Source of the DNA: Paludibacter jiangxiensis
GTDB taxonomy: Bacteria > Bacteroidota > Bacteroidia > Bacteroidales > Paludibacteraceae
Length of the DNA: 64,000 nt
Direction of reading: 5' to 3'
Assembly (NCBI RefSeq): GCF_001618385.1
Contig: NZ_BDCR01000003.1
Coordinates: 124,001 to 188,000, forward strand
In this document: positions 43,957 to 53,128 of the stretch, one piece after another
Position numbering within the stretch: the stretch's first letter is position 1
Layout of the letters: each line of letters starts with the position of its first letter
Made by a program: the position numbers and the translations under genes
The notes under the pieces: generated by a model
The model's database searches: none
What the model was told of the DNA's origin: nothing
What the model saw: only the letters and a program-made list of their open reading frames with translations

Positions 43957-45213
43957 ATGCCTACAGCCATAAAATTTGAAAATATCTCCAAGCAATACCG
44001 TTTAGGTCTTGTTTCTACCAGGACACTTTCCCACGACCTGAACCGGTGGTGGCAGATGAATATCCTGCGCCGCGAGGATCCTTACCTACAGATAGGCGAG
44101 GTAAACGACCGAGCTCATAAAGGCAACAGTGATTACGTTTGGGCACTGAAAGACATTAACTTTGAGGTGGAACAAGGCGATGTGGTAGGCATTATCGGAA
44201 AAAACGGTGCCGGGAAAAGTACTCTTCTGAAAATTCTCTCCAAGGTGACTGCTCCAACAACCGGCAGCATCAAAGCCAAAGGACGCATTGCCTCCCTGCT
44301 CGAAGTTGGTACCGGCTTCCACCCCGAGATGACAGGACGGGAAAATATCTATATGAACGGTGCCATTATGGGCATGCGAAAATCGGAAATTGACCGTAAA
44401 TTTGACGAGATTGTCGACTTTGCGGGCGTAGAGCGTTATATCGACACCCCTGTAAAGCGCTACTCTTCAGGAATGACCGTACGCCTCGGTTTTGCAGTAG
44501 CTGCTTTCCTTGAACCAGAGATCTTAGTCGTAGATGAAGTCCTTGCTGTAGGCGATGCCGAATTCCAAAAAAAAGCCATCGGCAAAATGCAAGATGTATC
44601 CCGTGGAGAGGGACGGACCGTGTTGTTTGTGAGTCATAATATGGCGGCTGTTAGAAGCCTGTGCAATAGAGGAGTAATACTCTTCAATGGAAATATTTCT
44701 TTTGACGGAAATATTGAAGATGCAGTGGAAATGTATTTAAGACCTGATGATTTTTCTGCAAACAAAATTATACATACAGCTAAATACCATATTGACACCA
44801 TAAAGCTTTATAATGTCACATTAAATGGTAACGATCAAAATGTATTATTTTTACCAGAAAAAGTAAAGTGTATTAATTATCGGTTGGAAGGATATTTATC
44901 TGAGCCAAACCAAATGGATCTTGAAGCTCGAATGTATGATAAAAACTGGCTCTTGTTGGGAGTCTATGCGCCATCACATATTAATGCTAGGACTCCACTT
45001 TTCCCAAAAGGATCTTTTATTTTAGAGGGATGCATTCAACTACCTGAAAATATTACACATGGACAATATTGGTTATCTATTGCATTAAGCCACCATAATG
45101 TTGCAGTCAAAGTTACATTTCAGAATGAGATAAGATTAGAGATAGAAGGAGTTAGTGCTCTAAACGGAAGAGCTTTTGATTATAAAGATTGTGGGTTTTT
45201 GATGTTGAAATAG
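43957..45213 (+). CDS. Polysaccharide ABC-transporter ATPase with C-terminal specificity domain (Wzt-like)
   Basis: A 418-residue protein. The ATPase domain spans about 1-245: Walker A GKNGAGKST (81-89), signature YSSGM, Walker B ILVVDEVLAVGDAEF, and the H-loop SHNM. Residues about 275-418 form a beta-sandwich like the Wzt C-terminal domain that recognises the finished glycan end. The DNA is ordinary in composition up to about 44,660 and clearly more AT-rich after it, so the ATPase part and the specificity part look to have different origins. Partner of the wzm permease upstream. Confidence 0.9.
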   Translation: MPTAIKFENISKQYRLGLVSTRTLSHDLNRWWQMNILRREDPYLQIGEVNDRAHKGNSDYVWALKDINFEVEQGDVVGIIGKNGAGKSTLLKILSKVTAPTTGSIKAKGRIASLLEVGTGFHPEMTGRENIYMNGAIMGMRKSEIDRKFDEIVDFAGVERYIDTPVKRYSSGMTVRLGFAVAAFLEPEILVVDEVLAVGDAEFQKKAIGKMQDVSRGEGRTVLFVSHNMAAVRSLCNRGVILFNGNISFDGNIEDAVEMYLRPDDFSANKIIHTAKYHIDTIKLYNVTLNGNDQNVLFLPEKVKCINYRLEGYLSEPNQMDLEARMYDKNWLLLGVYAPSHINARTPLFPKGSFILEGCIQLPENITHGQYWLSIALSHHNVAVKVTFQNEIRLEIEGVSALNGRAFDYKDCGFLMLK

Positions 45214-45215
45214 TT

Positions 45216-46028
45216 ATGGCACGATATACTATATTAATGACAGCCTGCATTAATCCCAATGGGATGCCATTTACATACCTACAAGACGTAAATGAAAGAG
45301 AAGAGCAATATATAAAAGCAATTAATCACTATTTAGAACATACAAATTTCGACATAGTATTCTGCAATAACTCCGGCGAGGATATTTCTGATAAAATAAA
45401 GACAAACACAAAACGATTTGAATATCTTACGTTTCAAGGAAATAGCTTTGACCATCATTTAGGAAAAGGTTACGGAGAAATGATTATTTTAAAATATGCA
45501 TTAAGCCATAGTCAATTTATAAAAAATTCAGACTACATCATAAAAATAACTGGGCGACTCATTGTATCAAATCTTATTCAATCAATATATACGACCAATT
45601 TAATTTGGCTTTTCAAGAAAAATAAACTGTATTTTACGGATATTAACAGAGATTCCAAATTGATTGATTCAAGATGTTTTATCGCAAACAAATACTTTTT
45701 TGAAAGGTCTATAATAAACGGATATAAATTGAATGATTTTAAAGAATATTATTTTGAACACTTATTGTTTGATGAAGTAAATAGCTTCAATATGAGAAAT
45801 AATGTTTGCTTATTTTATCCGAACTTGGCATTCTTAGGAATATCCGGCTCAACAGGGGTACGATATAGACCAGAGAAAAAAACTCTTTTGCAAAAATTGT
45901 CAAGCTTCAGAGATTATTGTAAAGTATTAAAAATGGAGGAAGGCCTTTCAAAGCCTCGTTATTTTTATTTGTCGATAATATCTTTATTTATTCGTATTGT
46001 TAAAATATTTGTAAGAAGATTATCGTAG
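45216..46028 (+). CDS. Putative glycosyltransferase of unrecognised family
   Basis: A 270-residue cytoplasmic protein. ATG 45216 lies two bases after the wzt stop; the upstream start at 45189 would overlap wzt. The N-terminus (YTILMTACINPNGMPF) begins like a GT-A nucleotide-sugar fold, and the segment DYIIKITGRLIVSN could hold the acceptor region, but no clean DxD motif is visible. A C-terminal basic and hydrophobic end suggests membrane association. It is strongly AT-rich. Context within the glycan locus is the main support. Confidence 0.5.
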   Translation: MARYTILMTACINPNGMPFTYLQDVNEREEQYIKAINHYLEHTNFDIVFCNNSGEDISDKIKTNTKRFEYLTFQGNSFDHHLGKGYGEMIILKYALSHSQFIKNSDYIIKITGRLIVSNLIQSIYTTNLIWLFKKNKLYFTDINRDSKLIDSRCFIANKYFFERSIINGYKLNDFKEYYFEHLLFDEVNSFNMRNNVCLFYPNLAFLGISGSTGVRYRPEKKTLLQKLSSFRDYCKVLKMEEGLSKPRYFYLSIISLFIRIVKIFVRRLS

Positions 46029-46029
46029 T

Positions 46030-46836
46030 ATGTGTAAACTATCCATTATATCCATTAACCGAAACAATGCCGACGGTTTACGTAAAACCATTGAAAGTGT
46101 GGTTTCTCAAACTTTCACCGATTTTGAATATATCGTGATTGATGGCGCCAGTACTGATGGAAGTGTAGATATCATTAAGCAATATTCAGGTCGCATTACT
46201 TACTGGGTAAGCGAACCGGACAAAGGCATCTACAATGCTATGAATAAAGGCATTCTCAAAGCTACCGGAGAATATTGTTTATTCTTGAATAGTGGAGATT
46301 GGTTGGTAAATGAGAATATCCTATCTGATATTAAATTCTATCAAAGAATCGAAGATATTATATATGGAAATCTTATTTATCTGTACAATGACAAGGATCC
46401 TTCTACAATGTTTGGAATAATCGAAACTGAAATCACCTTCTATAATTTTTTTGCCACACAATCTATTCCTCATCAAGCGGCTTTTATTAAAAGAGCCCTA
46501 TTTGAGAAATATGGTCTGTATGATGAATCATATTCTGTTGTTTCTGATTGGTTGTTTTTTGTCAAGACCATCATCTTTGGTAACGTTAGTCTAAAATATA
46601 TCAATATTAATATTACAAATTTTGATCCTTATGGCATTAGCTCCTTATCTCACACATACACAATAGAAGGTGATAAAGCAATGGAAAACACACTCCCTTC
46701 TAGAATTTTGAAAGATTATGAAAATTTCAAGTATACAATAGAAGAAAACATAGAACTAAAAAAAAACATTGCTCGTCTTAACCATAGATTTAAGCTTTTG
46801 GATAAGCTAATTACCTACGCAAAAAAACAATTTTAA
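46030..46836 (+). CDS. GT2 family glycosyltransferase
   Basis: A 268-residue GT-A enzyme. N-terminal LSIISINRNNADGLRKTIESV and the block IDGASTDGSVDIIKQY hold the nucleotide site; FLNSGDWL replaces the DxD; PDKGIYNAMNKGI and SIPHQAAFIKRALFEKYGLYDE follow. It belongs to the same clade as the enzymes at 50450 and 57460. The first 250 bases are less AT-rich than the rest, suggesting a recombination joint inside the gene. It overlaps the next gene by one base (TAATG). Confidence 0.88.
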   Translation: MCKLSIISINRNNADGLRKTIESVVSQTFTDFEYIVIDGASTDGSVDIIKQYSGRITYWVSEPDKGIYNAMNKGILKATGEYCLFLNSGDWLVNENILSDIKFYQRIEDIIYGNLIYLYNDKDPSTMFGIIETEITFYNFFATQSIPHQAAFIKRALFEKYGLYDESYSVVSDWLFFVKTIIFGNVSLKYININITNFDPYGISSLSHTYTIEGDKAMENTLPSRILKDYENFKYTIEENIELKKNIARLNHRFKLLDKLITYAKKQF

Positions 46837-47831
46837 TGCAAATTTCCACTTATCCTTTAATATCCATCATAGTTCCCTGTTACAATCAAGCTCAATATTT
46901 ACCTGAGGCTCTTGATTCTGTTTTAGCGCAAACATATACTAACTGGGAATGTATAATTGTAAATGATGGTAGCCCTGATAACACGGAAGAAGTAGCCAAA
47001 ATATATTGTAATAAGGATAGCCGCTTCAAATATATCTTCAAAGAAAATGGGGGTCTTTCCTCTGCTCGAAATTTTGGATTTCAATTTGCTGGCGGAGAGT
47101 ATTTGCAGTTTTTAGATTGTGACGACATCCTTTCTTCTAATAAACTTCAACTACAGATAGAACAACTAAGAGAATATAATTTTGATCCTTATATTATTTC
47201 TGTAACAAAGCACCAATATTTTATAAATAATGACATTCGCCACATTGATGTTGAAAGCTCAACAAAAGAGATAATTTGCCACGACTTCGATTTTCCAATG
47301 GATGTAATTATTGAATCCTGGGAACACTTGACCGGCTTTTGTGTTCATACCTGGCTATGGCATAGGACTCTAATGTCAGAAGCTGGCAACTGGGATGAAT
47401 CACTATGCAAAAATGAAGATGGAGAATACTTTTCCCGGATTCTATCACATACAAAAGCTGTAAAATTTTGTCGGGATGCAGTTGCTTATTACAGGTTTAA
47501 TCCAAAAAGCATTTGCAATACAATGAATCCGACAAAAGAATGGGATCAGCTACGTTCGGTTCGACTAATTATTTCAAAAATCAAAAAATATAGATACAAT
47601 CAAGAAATCAAAGATATCATTTATAACATGTACATAGCTTATATGTACCCTAAAGATCTCTATTCAGAATATGCAAAAGAGTTCAAAAAGGACATCTTGA
47701 AACTCGGCTATCATTTTGATTTAATTGGAAGAGGAAAAATATATTGTCACTTATATAAGATTGGAGGGAAGAAACTTGCCGACACATTTTATTCCATCAA
47801 AAACAAAATAAAACAAAGATTTCAAAATTGA
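46836..47831 (+). CDS. GT2 family glycosyltransferase
   Basis: A 331-residue GT-A enzyme. LISIIVPCYNQAQYLPEALDSVLAQTY and IIVNDGSPDNTEEVA (nucleotide site), then FLDCDDIL, the metal-binding DxD equivalent. The C-terminal 110 residues are helical and basic, suggesting association with the membrane-bound acceptor. Translation is coupled to both neighbours: TAATG upstream and TTGA downstream. Confidence 0.88.
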   Translation: MQISTYPLISIIVPCYNQAQYLPEALDSVLAQTYTNWECIIVNDGSPDNTEEVAKIYCNKDSRFKYIFKENGGLSSARNFGFQFAGGEYLQFLDCDDILSSNKLQLQIEQLREYNFDPYIISVTKHQYFINNDIRHIDVESSTKEIICHDFDFPMDVIIESWEHLTGFCVHTWLWHRTLMSEAGNWDESLCKNEDGEYFSRILSHTKAVKFCRDAVAYYRFNPKSICNTMNPTKEWDQLRSVRLIISKIKKYRYNQEIKDIIYNMYIAYMYPKDLYSEYAKEFKKDILKLGYHFDLIGRGKIYCHLYKIGGKKLADTFYSIKNKIKQRFQN

Positions 47832-48799
47832 CCACTCCCATACTATTCATCATTTTCAACCGCATAGATACCACAAAGCAAGTATTTGAAGCTATACGGT
47901 CAGCACAGCCCTCACAACTATTCGTGGCTTCCGACGGAGCCCGAACGGACAGAACTGGAGAAGAAGACTTATGCCGTGAAGTACGTGAATATGTAATGAG
48001 CAGTATTGATTGGGAGTGTGAAGTAAAAACGCTTTTCAGAGACAAAAATTTAGGTTGCGGTCTTGGGCCTGCTACTGCTATCACATGGTTTTTTGAGCAC
48101 GTCGACGAAGGCATTATTCTCGAAGATGATTGTCTTCCCCACCCCGACTTTTTTGGCTATTGCGCCGAGCTGTTGGAGAAATATAGAAATAACAATGAAA
48201 TTGCCGTGATAGGTGGCGATAATTTCAACAATGGGAAAGTGTATGGCAGTGCATCGTACTATTTTTCAAAATACAGCTATACCTGGGGATGGGCTACCTG
48301 GCGCAGGGTTTGGGAGGAATACCGCTTTGACCTGAAAAAACTGGATAAAACAAAAATGTGGCGACAGATAGACGCAACCTTCCACACGCGTTCTGAACGG
48401 GACTACTGGAAATCGACATTCGAACAAATCATTGACTCAAACCGGAATGATGCATGGGATTACCAGTTGTGGTTTCATGTATGGTACACCGGCAGATGTT
48501 CAATTGCGCCTAATGTGAATCTTGTAAAAAATATCGGATTTGGAGACAACGCCACGCACACCACTGACAACGATTCTCATCAGGCCGCTTTGCATACAAA
48601 CGCGATATTGCCATTGACAGATCCCTCAAGAATCAAGATCGAAGAGGCCGCTGATTACTTCTATTTTAAACACTTTTGGAGTCCGACGCCACATAAAACC
48701 TTATTTGAAAAAATGGTATCACTGTTATATGCCATTTTACCACAAGGGATGATTAGCAGTTATCGAAAATTAAAAAAACGTATAATTACAACACAATGA
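47828..48799 (+). CDS. Nucleotide-sugar transferase, GNT-I-like GT-A protein
   Basis: A 323-residue protein. It opens with TPILFIIFNRIDTTKQVFEAI, has an acidic metal motif in EGIILEDDCLPHPDFF, and SYTWGWATWRRVWEEY in the acceptor part; together these mark a family related to eukaryotic GNT-I that is common in bacterial glycan loci. The start is TTG 47828, overlapping the previous stop as TTGA. A second member of the family is encoded at 53115. Confidence 0.8.
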   Translation: MTTPILFIIFNRIDTTKQVFEAIRSAQPSQLFVASDGARTDRTGEEDLCREVREYVMSSIDWECEVKTLFRDKNLGCGLGPATAITWFFEHVDEGIILEDDCLPHPDFFGYCAELLEKYRNNNEIAVIGGDNFNNGKVYGSASYYFSKYSYTWGWATWRRVWEEYRFDLKKLDKTKMWRQIDATFHTRSERDYWKSTFEQIIDSNRNDAWDYQLWFHVWYTGRCSIAPNVNLVKNIGFGDNATHTTDNDSHQAALHTNAILPLTDPSRIKIEEAADYFYFKHFWSPTPHKTLFEKMVSLLYAILPQGMISSYRKLKKRIITTQ

Positions 48800-49554
48800 A
48801 GGCATTCATAAACCGGCTTTTGGCGCACTTCAATTATCAGATCAAACGAATTGTTCCTGCCGATCAGGAGCAATATTTTCTCAACCATCTGAGCGAAGAG
48901 CTGAAAGCCCGGCAACAGATGGTGTCGTACTACAACATCAAACTCTTACTCGATGTGGGTGCCAATACGGGACAATATGCCAGCCTCATGCGCCGCATCG
49001 GATACAAAGAGCGCATCGTGTCGTTCGAACCTCTTAAATCGGCTTTTAACGACTTAAAACAGTTATCTGCGAACGATGAAACGTGGAGCTGCGAGAACTT
49101 CGGGCTGGGCAACAAAACCGAAAAGGCCGCGATCCATGTATCGGGCAATTCATACAGTAGCTCATTGTTGGATATTCTCCCTACTCATCTTTCTTATGAT
49201 GCAGAATCGCAATATATCGGAGAGGAACCCATTGATCTCAAACGATTGGATGATATTTTTGCACGTTATTACCATCCTGACGATAAGGTTATGCTAAAAA
49301 TTGACACTCAGGGATTTGAAAAAAATGTATTGGATGGGGCTATAGAATCGCTAAAAAAGATAACTTTGTTGCAACTGGAAATGTCAATAGAACCCCTTTA
49401 TAAAGATGAAGTGCTATTCACTGAAATGGTAAATTATTTGCAATCGACAGGATTTGAACTGTTTGCACTGGAGAACGGAATTCGCAACCCTGAAAGCGGG
49501 AAGTTATTGCAGGTAGACGGCATCTTTGTAAATAAAAACATCGCTATTCAATGA
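48796..49554 (+). CDS. FkbM family methyltransferase
   Basis: A 252-residue SAM-dependent methyltransferase. Motif I is LLLDVGANTGQYASL (about residues 50-64), followed by IVSFEPLKSAF and the C-terminal LKIDTQGFEKNVLDGA, all diagnostic of FkbM proteins that O-methylate sugars or polyketides. Start and stop overlap neighbours as ATGA on both sides. Likely methylates a sugar of the exported glycan, possibly as a chain-end mark read by Wzt. Confidence 0.88.
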   Translation: MKAFINRLLAHFNYQIKRIVPADQEQYFLNHLSEELKARQQMVSYYNIKLLLDVGANTGQYASLMRRIGYKERIVSFEPLKSAFNDLKQLSANDETWSCENFGLGNKTEKAAIHVSGNSYSSSLLDILPTHLSYDAESQYIGEEPIDLKRLDDIFARYYHPDDKVMLKIDTQGFEKNVLDGAIESLKKITLLQLEMSIEPLYKDEVLFTEMVNYLQSTGFELFALENGIRNPESGKLLQVDGIFVNKNIAIQ

Positions 49555-50438
49555 GCTTGCTCCCCAAAATATCCGTTATAACGCCCTCCTACAATCAGGG
49601 ACAATTTCTGGAACAGACCATTTTGTCTGTTTTGGGTCAAAACTATCCTAATCTGGAATACATCATCATTGATGGTGGCAGCAACGATGACAGTGTAGAA
49701 ATTATAGAAAAATATTCCGATCATCTCTCCTTTTGGATCAGCGAAAAAGATAATGGACAAGCCCATGCTATTAATAAAGGATTTGCGAAAGCTACAGGAG
49801 ATATTCTGTGCTGGCTCAACAGCGACGACATGTATATGCCCAATGTACTCAGCTATGTAGCATCCCGTCTGGACATTGCAAAAAAACAAATTTTAAGCGG
49901 CAACTGCATCCATTTCAACGAAACCGCTGAAGGTGTCGTGACTCAAGGATACGACGTCCAACGGTATGCAACGGAAATTGATCTGATTAACAACGACTTT
50001 ATTATACAACCGTCATCGTTTTGGACTAGAAGAACATGGGAGTCGGTAGGTGTTCTGAATGAGCAATTTCACTTTGTTTTCGACTGGGAATGGTTTCTGC
50101 GGGCTCAACAATCAACTGTAAGGTTTATTTTTGAAAACAAGCCATTTTCCATTTATCGGGAACACGATGCCCATAAAACAGCAGTGGGAGGCGATAAACG
50201 AAAAAAAGAGATCGTCGATTTATATACAGCTTTTGAGGCTACAGACAATGTATTCCTTTTTGAACATTTATCAAAAGACAAAGATATACTCAAACGGTAC
50301 CCAGTCAAAGTATTGAAGTATATTTGTGCAGTCTTTCGGATCAGATACTCCGATAGTAACCTGCTGTTGTTGCTCAAGAGTAAAAAATATAGCCATTTCG
50401 ACCGTAAAAAGTTTGAGAATATTTTCTCTCTGGTATAA
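49551..50438 (+). CDS. GT2 family glycosyltransferase
   Basis: A 295-residue GT-A enzyme with ISVITPSYNQGQFLEQTILSVLGQNYP, then IIIDGGSNDDSVEII, the DxD-like WLNSDDMYM, and SSFWTRRTWESVG. The family transfers a sugar from an activated nucleotide to a growing glycan. Starts inside the FkbM stop codon (ATGA). Confidence 0.88.
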   Translation: MSLLPKISVITPSYNQGQFLEQTILSVLGQNYPNLEYIIIDGGSNDDSVEIIEKYSDHLSFWISEKDNGQAHAINKGFAKATGDILCWLNSDDMYMPNVLSYVASRLDIAKKQILSGNCIHFNETAEGVVTQGYDVQRYATEIDLINNDFIIQPSSFWTRRTWESVGVLNEQFHFVFDWEWFLRAQQSTVRFIFENKPFSIYREHDAHKTAVGGDKRKKEIVDLYTAFEATDNVFLFEHLSKDKDILKRYPVKVLKYICAVFRIRYSDSNLLLLLKSKKYSHFDRKKFENIFSLV

Positions 50439-50449
50439 ACCTACATATC

Positions 50450-51271
50450 ATGCTGTTATCCGTCATCACTATCAACAAAAACAACGCCTCCGGTCTGAAA
50501 AGAACGCTTCAATCGGTACTTATGCAGACTTTTACGGAGTTTGAATATATCATTGTCGACGGAGTATCTACCGACAGCAGCCTCGAAGTTATACAAGAGA
50601 GTGAGATTAAGCGGAACGATATTGAATACAAATGGATCTCGGAACCCGACACTGGCGTATTTCAGGCGATGAACAAAGGGATTCAACAGGCCACGGGGGA
50701 ATACTTGTTATTTCTAAATTCGGGGGACTTTCTGGTTAACGAAAAGGTGCTGGAAACGGTATTTAAGAAACACCATTCGGCAGACTTTCTGCTCGGCCAA
50801 TGCAATATTTCAGACAAAGGTAAAGTGATTCACATCACTACACCTCCCGCAAAATTTACATTTGGTTATCTGTATGAGCACAACATAGCGCATCAAGCCA
50901 CCTTTATCGCCCGTCGTATGTTTGAGCAACATGGTCTCTACCGTGAAGATTTCAGGTACAATGCCGATATCGAATTCTGGTACAGAACCATTATTTTACA
51001 GGCATGTAGCACTGAAACGCTGGACATTGTTATCTCTGATTATAATTTAGGCGGCATTTCGAGTCAAGAATGTGAAACGGAAACTTATAAAAAAGAAATA
51101 GCCGAAATATATTCTCACCCTCTACTGCAATTGTTTATTCCTGACTATGAAAACTCTATAGCTGACCGAAAACAAATGGAAGCATTTTATTGGATAAAAT
51201 CAAAGAAAATTCTGAATGCAGTCTCATTACTAATTTTCAGATTTGCCAAATGGGCAAAAAACAAAGACTAA
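50450..51271 (+). CDS. GT2 family glycosyltransferase
   Basis: A 273-residue GT-A enzyme with LSVITINKNNASGLKRTLQSV, IIVDGVSTDSSLEVI and FLNSGDFL. It is closely related to those at 46030 and 57460 and shares the order ISEPDTGVFQAMNKGI and IAHQATFIARRMF. It ends 57 bases before asnB, where a new promoter box appears. Confidence 0.88.
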   Translation: MLLSVITINKNNASGLKRTLQSVLMQTFTEFEYIIVDGVSTDSSLEVIQESEIKRNDIEYKWISEPDTGVFQAMNKGIQQATGEYLLFLNSGDFLVNEKVLETVFKKHHSADFLLGQCNISDKGKVIHITTPPAKFTFGYLYEHNIAHQATFIARRMFEQHGLYREDFRYNADIEFWYRTIILQACSTETLDIVISDYNLGGISSQECETETYKKEIAEIYSHPLLQLFIPDYENSIADRKQMEAFYWIKSKKILNAVSLLIFRFAKWAKNKD

Positions 51272-51292
51272 ATGCGAATGATCTATGTAACA

Positions 51293-51300
51293 TATATTTG
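51293..51300 (+). promoter_or_regulatory. Internal promoter -7 box before the asparagine-synthase-like gene
   Basis: TATATTTG, a perfect TAnnTTTG match, ends 28 bases before the ATG at 51329. It may give the second half of the locus its own transcript. Confidence 0.4.
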
Positions 51301-51328
51301 TTTCACATTCTAATTACTTATTACAAAA

Positions 51329-53128
51329 ATGTGTGGCATTTCAGCAATATACAGATATACTCGAATAAGCGATGACGACCGGCAAAGGCTGACGCAAATG
51401 AACCGGGAGATGCACTACCGGGGACCAGACGAGAACGACGTGTGGAGCGATGACACATGCGGACTGGCTCACACACGCCTCTCCATCATCGGACTCGAAA
51501 ACGGGCGGCAACCACTCTTTAGCAAAGACAAATCGCTGGTGTTGATCTGCAACGGTGAAATCTACAACTATATTGAGCTCAAAAAGGAACTGGAAGCAAA
51601 AGGACATCATTTTAGCAGCGATTCCGATAGTGAAACTATCCTGCATCTCTACGAAGAATACGGAGTAAAATGTCTGGAACATTTGCGGGGTATGTTTGCC
51701 TTTTGCTTGTGGAACACAACAACGAAACAACTTTTTGCTGCCCGCGACCGCATCGGTGAGAAAACACTATATTATTCTCAATTACCCTGCGGAGTGGTAT
51801 TCAGCACCGAATTGAAAGCAATTCTTCACCAATACATCGAAAAACCGCAGATCGATTTACAACAGTTGGCAATATCCATACGCTATAACTATCCGTTTGA
51901 CAAAAAAAACACGTATGTCAACTCTATTAAACGAATAGAACCTGGCGAATATATTCTTGTTGACCAATCAGGAATGCGATTTCATACTTACTGGAAACCT
52001 TTTGCCCGACCAACTTTTAATGGCACATTTGAACAGGCAAAAACCGAAACACTAAGATTAATGCAGGAATCGGTGAATCTCTGTCTAAGAAGCGATGTGC
52101 CCATAGGCGTACTGCTTAGTGGTGGAATTGACTCAAGCGCCATTGCTGCCCTTGCCAAAGAATCGGGCAGAGAAGTACATGTGGTTACTGCCGGATACAA
52201 AGGCAATTATGACTGCGATGAACGTGCTATTGCCAAACGTTTTGCCAAAGAAAAAGGTCTGATTTATCATGAAATTGAACTTGATGCTCGCGATTTTAAG
52301 GATCTGTTTTGGGAATATTCACAATATATCGACGAACCTATTTGTGATGTATCGTCTATGTCGCAATGGGCGCTGTACAAAAAGGCGAAAGAGATGGGCT
52401 TCACTGTTTTGTTAGGAGGTTTGGGAGGAGACGAACTCTTCTATGGCTACCCATCAACCAATGCGCTGGCAGAATCCCTTAAACTATCACACGAACATCA
52501 GGCACTGTTCCCGTTCAAAGGCACAGAACGTAAAATACGATTTCTCCGTTTTCTTGCCACGAATTGGCGACATATCCTTTTTGCGGGATACAGCTTGGGA
52601 TATACCCCTAAGTCGGTTGTACACTGGACATATGAAGATTACAAGAAATTTGCCGAGACTGCTTCTTTTACGTTAGACGATGATCGTTACAACTTCAAAG
52701 ATGCTGACGTTTATATTCCACTCGAAAAACCAGGCAATGAAATAGAACAAATGAACTACTTCGAGTTCAGCTATTTCATGACCATGCTTTGCCTTTATTT
52801 AGCTGACAGACAAGGAATGGGTAATTCTGTAGAAATTAGATCACCTCTGATCGACTATAAGCTGGTGGAGTTTGTATTCTCATTGCCTGTCGAAATGAAA
52901 TACCGCCGAGGGAATCCGAAATATTTCCTAAAAGAAACACTAAAAGAGTTGGTTCCCAATTATATTCTAAACGGAGCAAAACGAGGATTTACCCCTCCTC
53001 AAGATTTTATCCACGAATTAATCCAAGATTATCAATACCGGGTACTTAGTTCCGAACACCGTTTTTTCAATTCTATATTGGCAGACCGTCTACTCGACTT
53101 ACAAATTAATCGATATGAAAATAGATAA
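51329..53128 (+). CDS. asnB: Asparagine synthase-like glutamine amidotransferase
   Basis: A 599-residue class II amidotransferase. Cys2 (MCGISAIY) is the glutaminase nucleophile; RGPDENDVWSD and HTRLSIIGLENGRQPL follow in the N-terminal domain. The synthetase domain has the PP-loop LLSGGIDSSA near residues 262-271 and LGGLGGDELFYGYP. AsnB homologues in glycan loci can amidate uronic acids or similar carboxyls; making free asparagine is the alternative. Its stop overlaps the next gene by 14 bases. Confidence 0.88.
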   Translation: MCGISAIYRYTRISDDDRQRLTQMNREMHYRGPDENDVWSDDTCGLAHTRLSIIGLENGRQPLFSKDKSLVLICNGEIYNYIELKKELEAKGHHFSSDSDSETILHLYEEYGVKCLEHLRGMFAFCLWNTTTKQLFAARDRIGEKTLYYSQLPCGVVFSTELKAILHQYIEKPQIDLQQLAISIRYNYPFDKKNTYVNSIKRIEPGEYILVDQSGMRFHTYWKPFARPTFNGTFEQAKTETLRLMQESVNLCLRSDVPIGVLLSGGIDSSAIAALAKESGREVHVVTAGYKGNYDCDERAIAKRFAKEKGLIYHEIELDARDFKDLFWEYSQYIDEPICDVSSMSQWALYKKAKEMGFTVLLGGLGGDELFYGYPSTNALAESLKLSHEHQALFPFKGTERKIRFLRFLATNWRHILFAGYSLGYTPKSVVHWTYEDYKKFAETASFTLDDDRYNFKDADVYIPLEKPGNEIEQMNYFEFSYFMTMLCLYLADRQGMGNSVEIRSPLIDYKLVEFVFSLPVEMKYRRGNPKYFLKETLKELVPNYILNGAKRGFTPPQDFIHELIQDYQYRVLSSEHRFFNSILADRLLDLQINRYENR

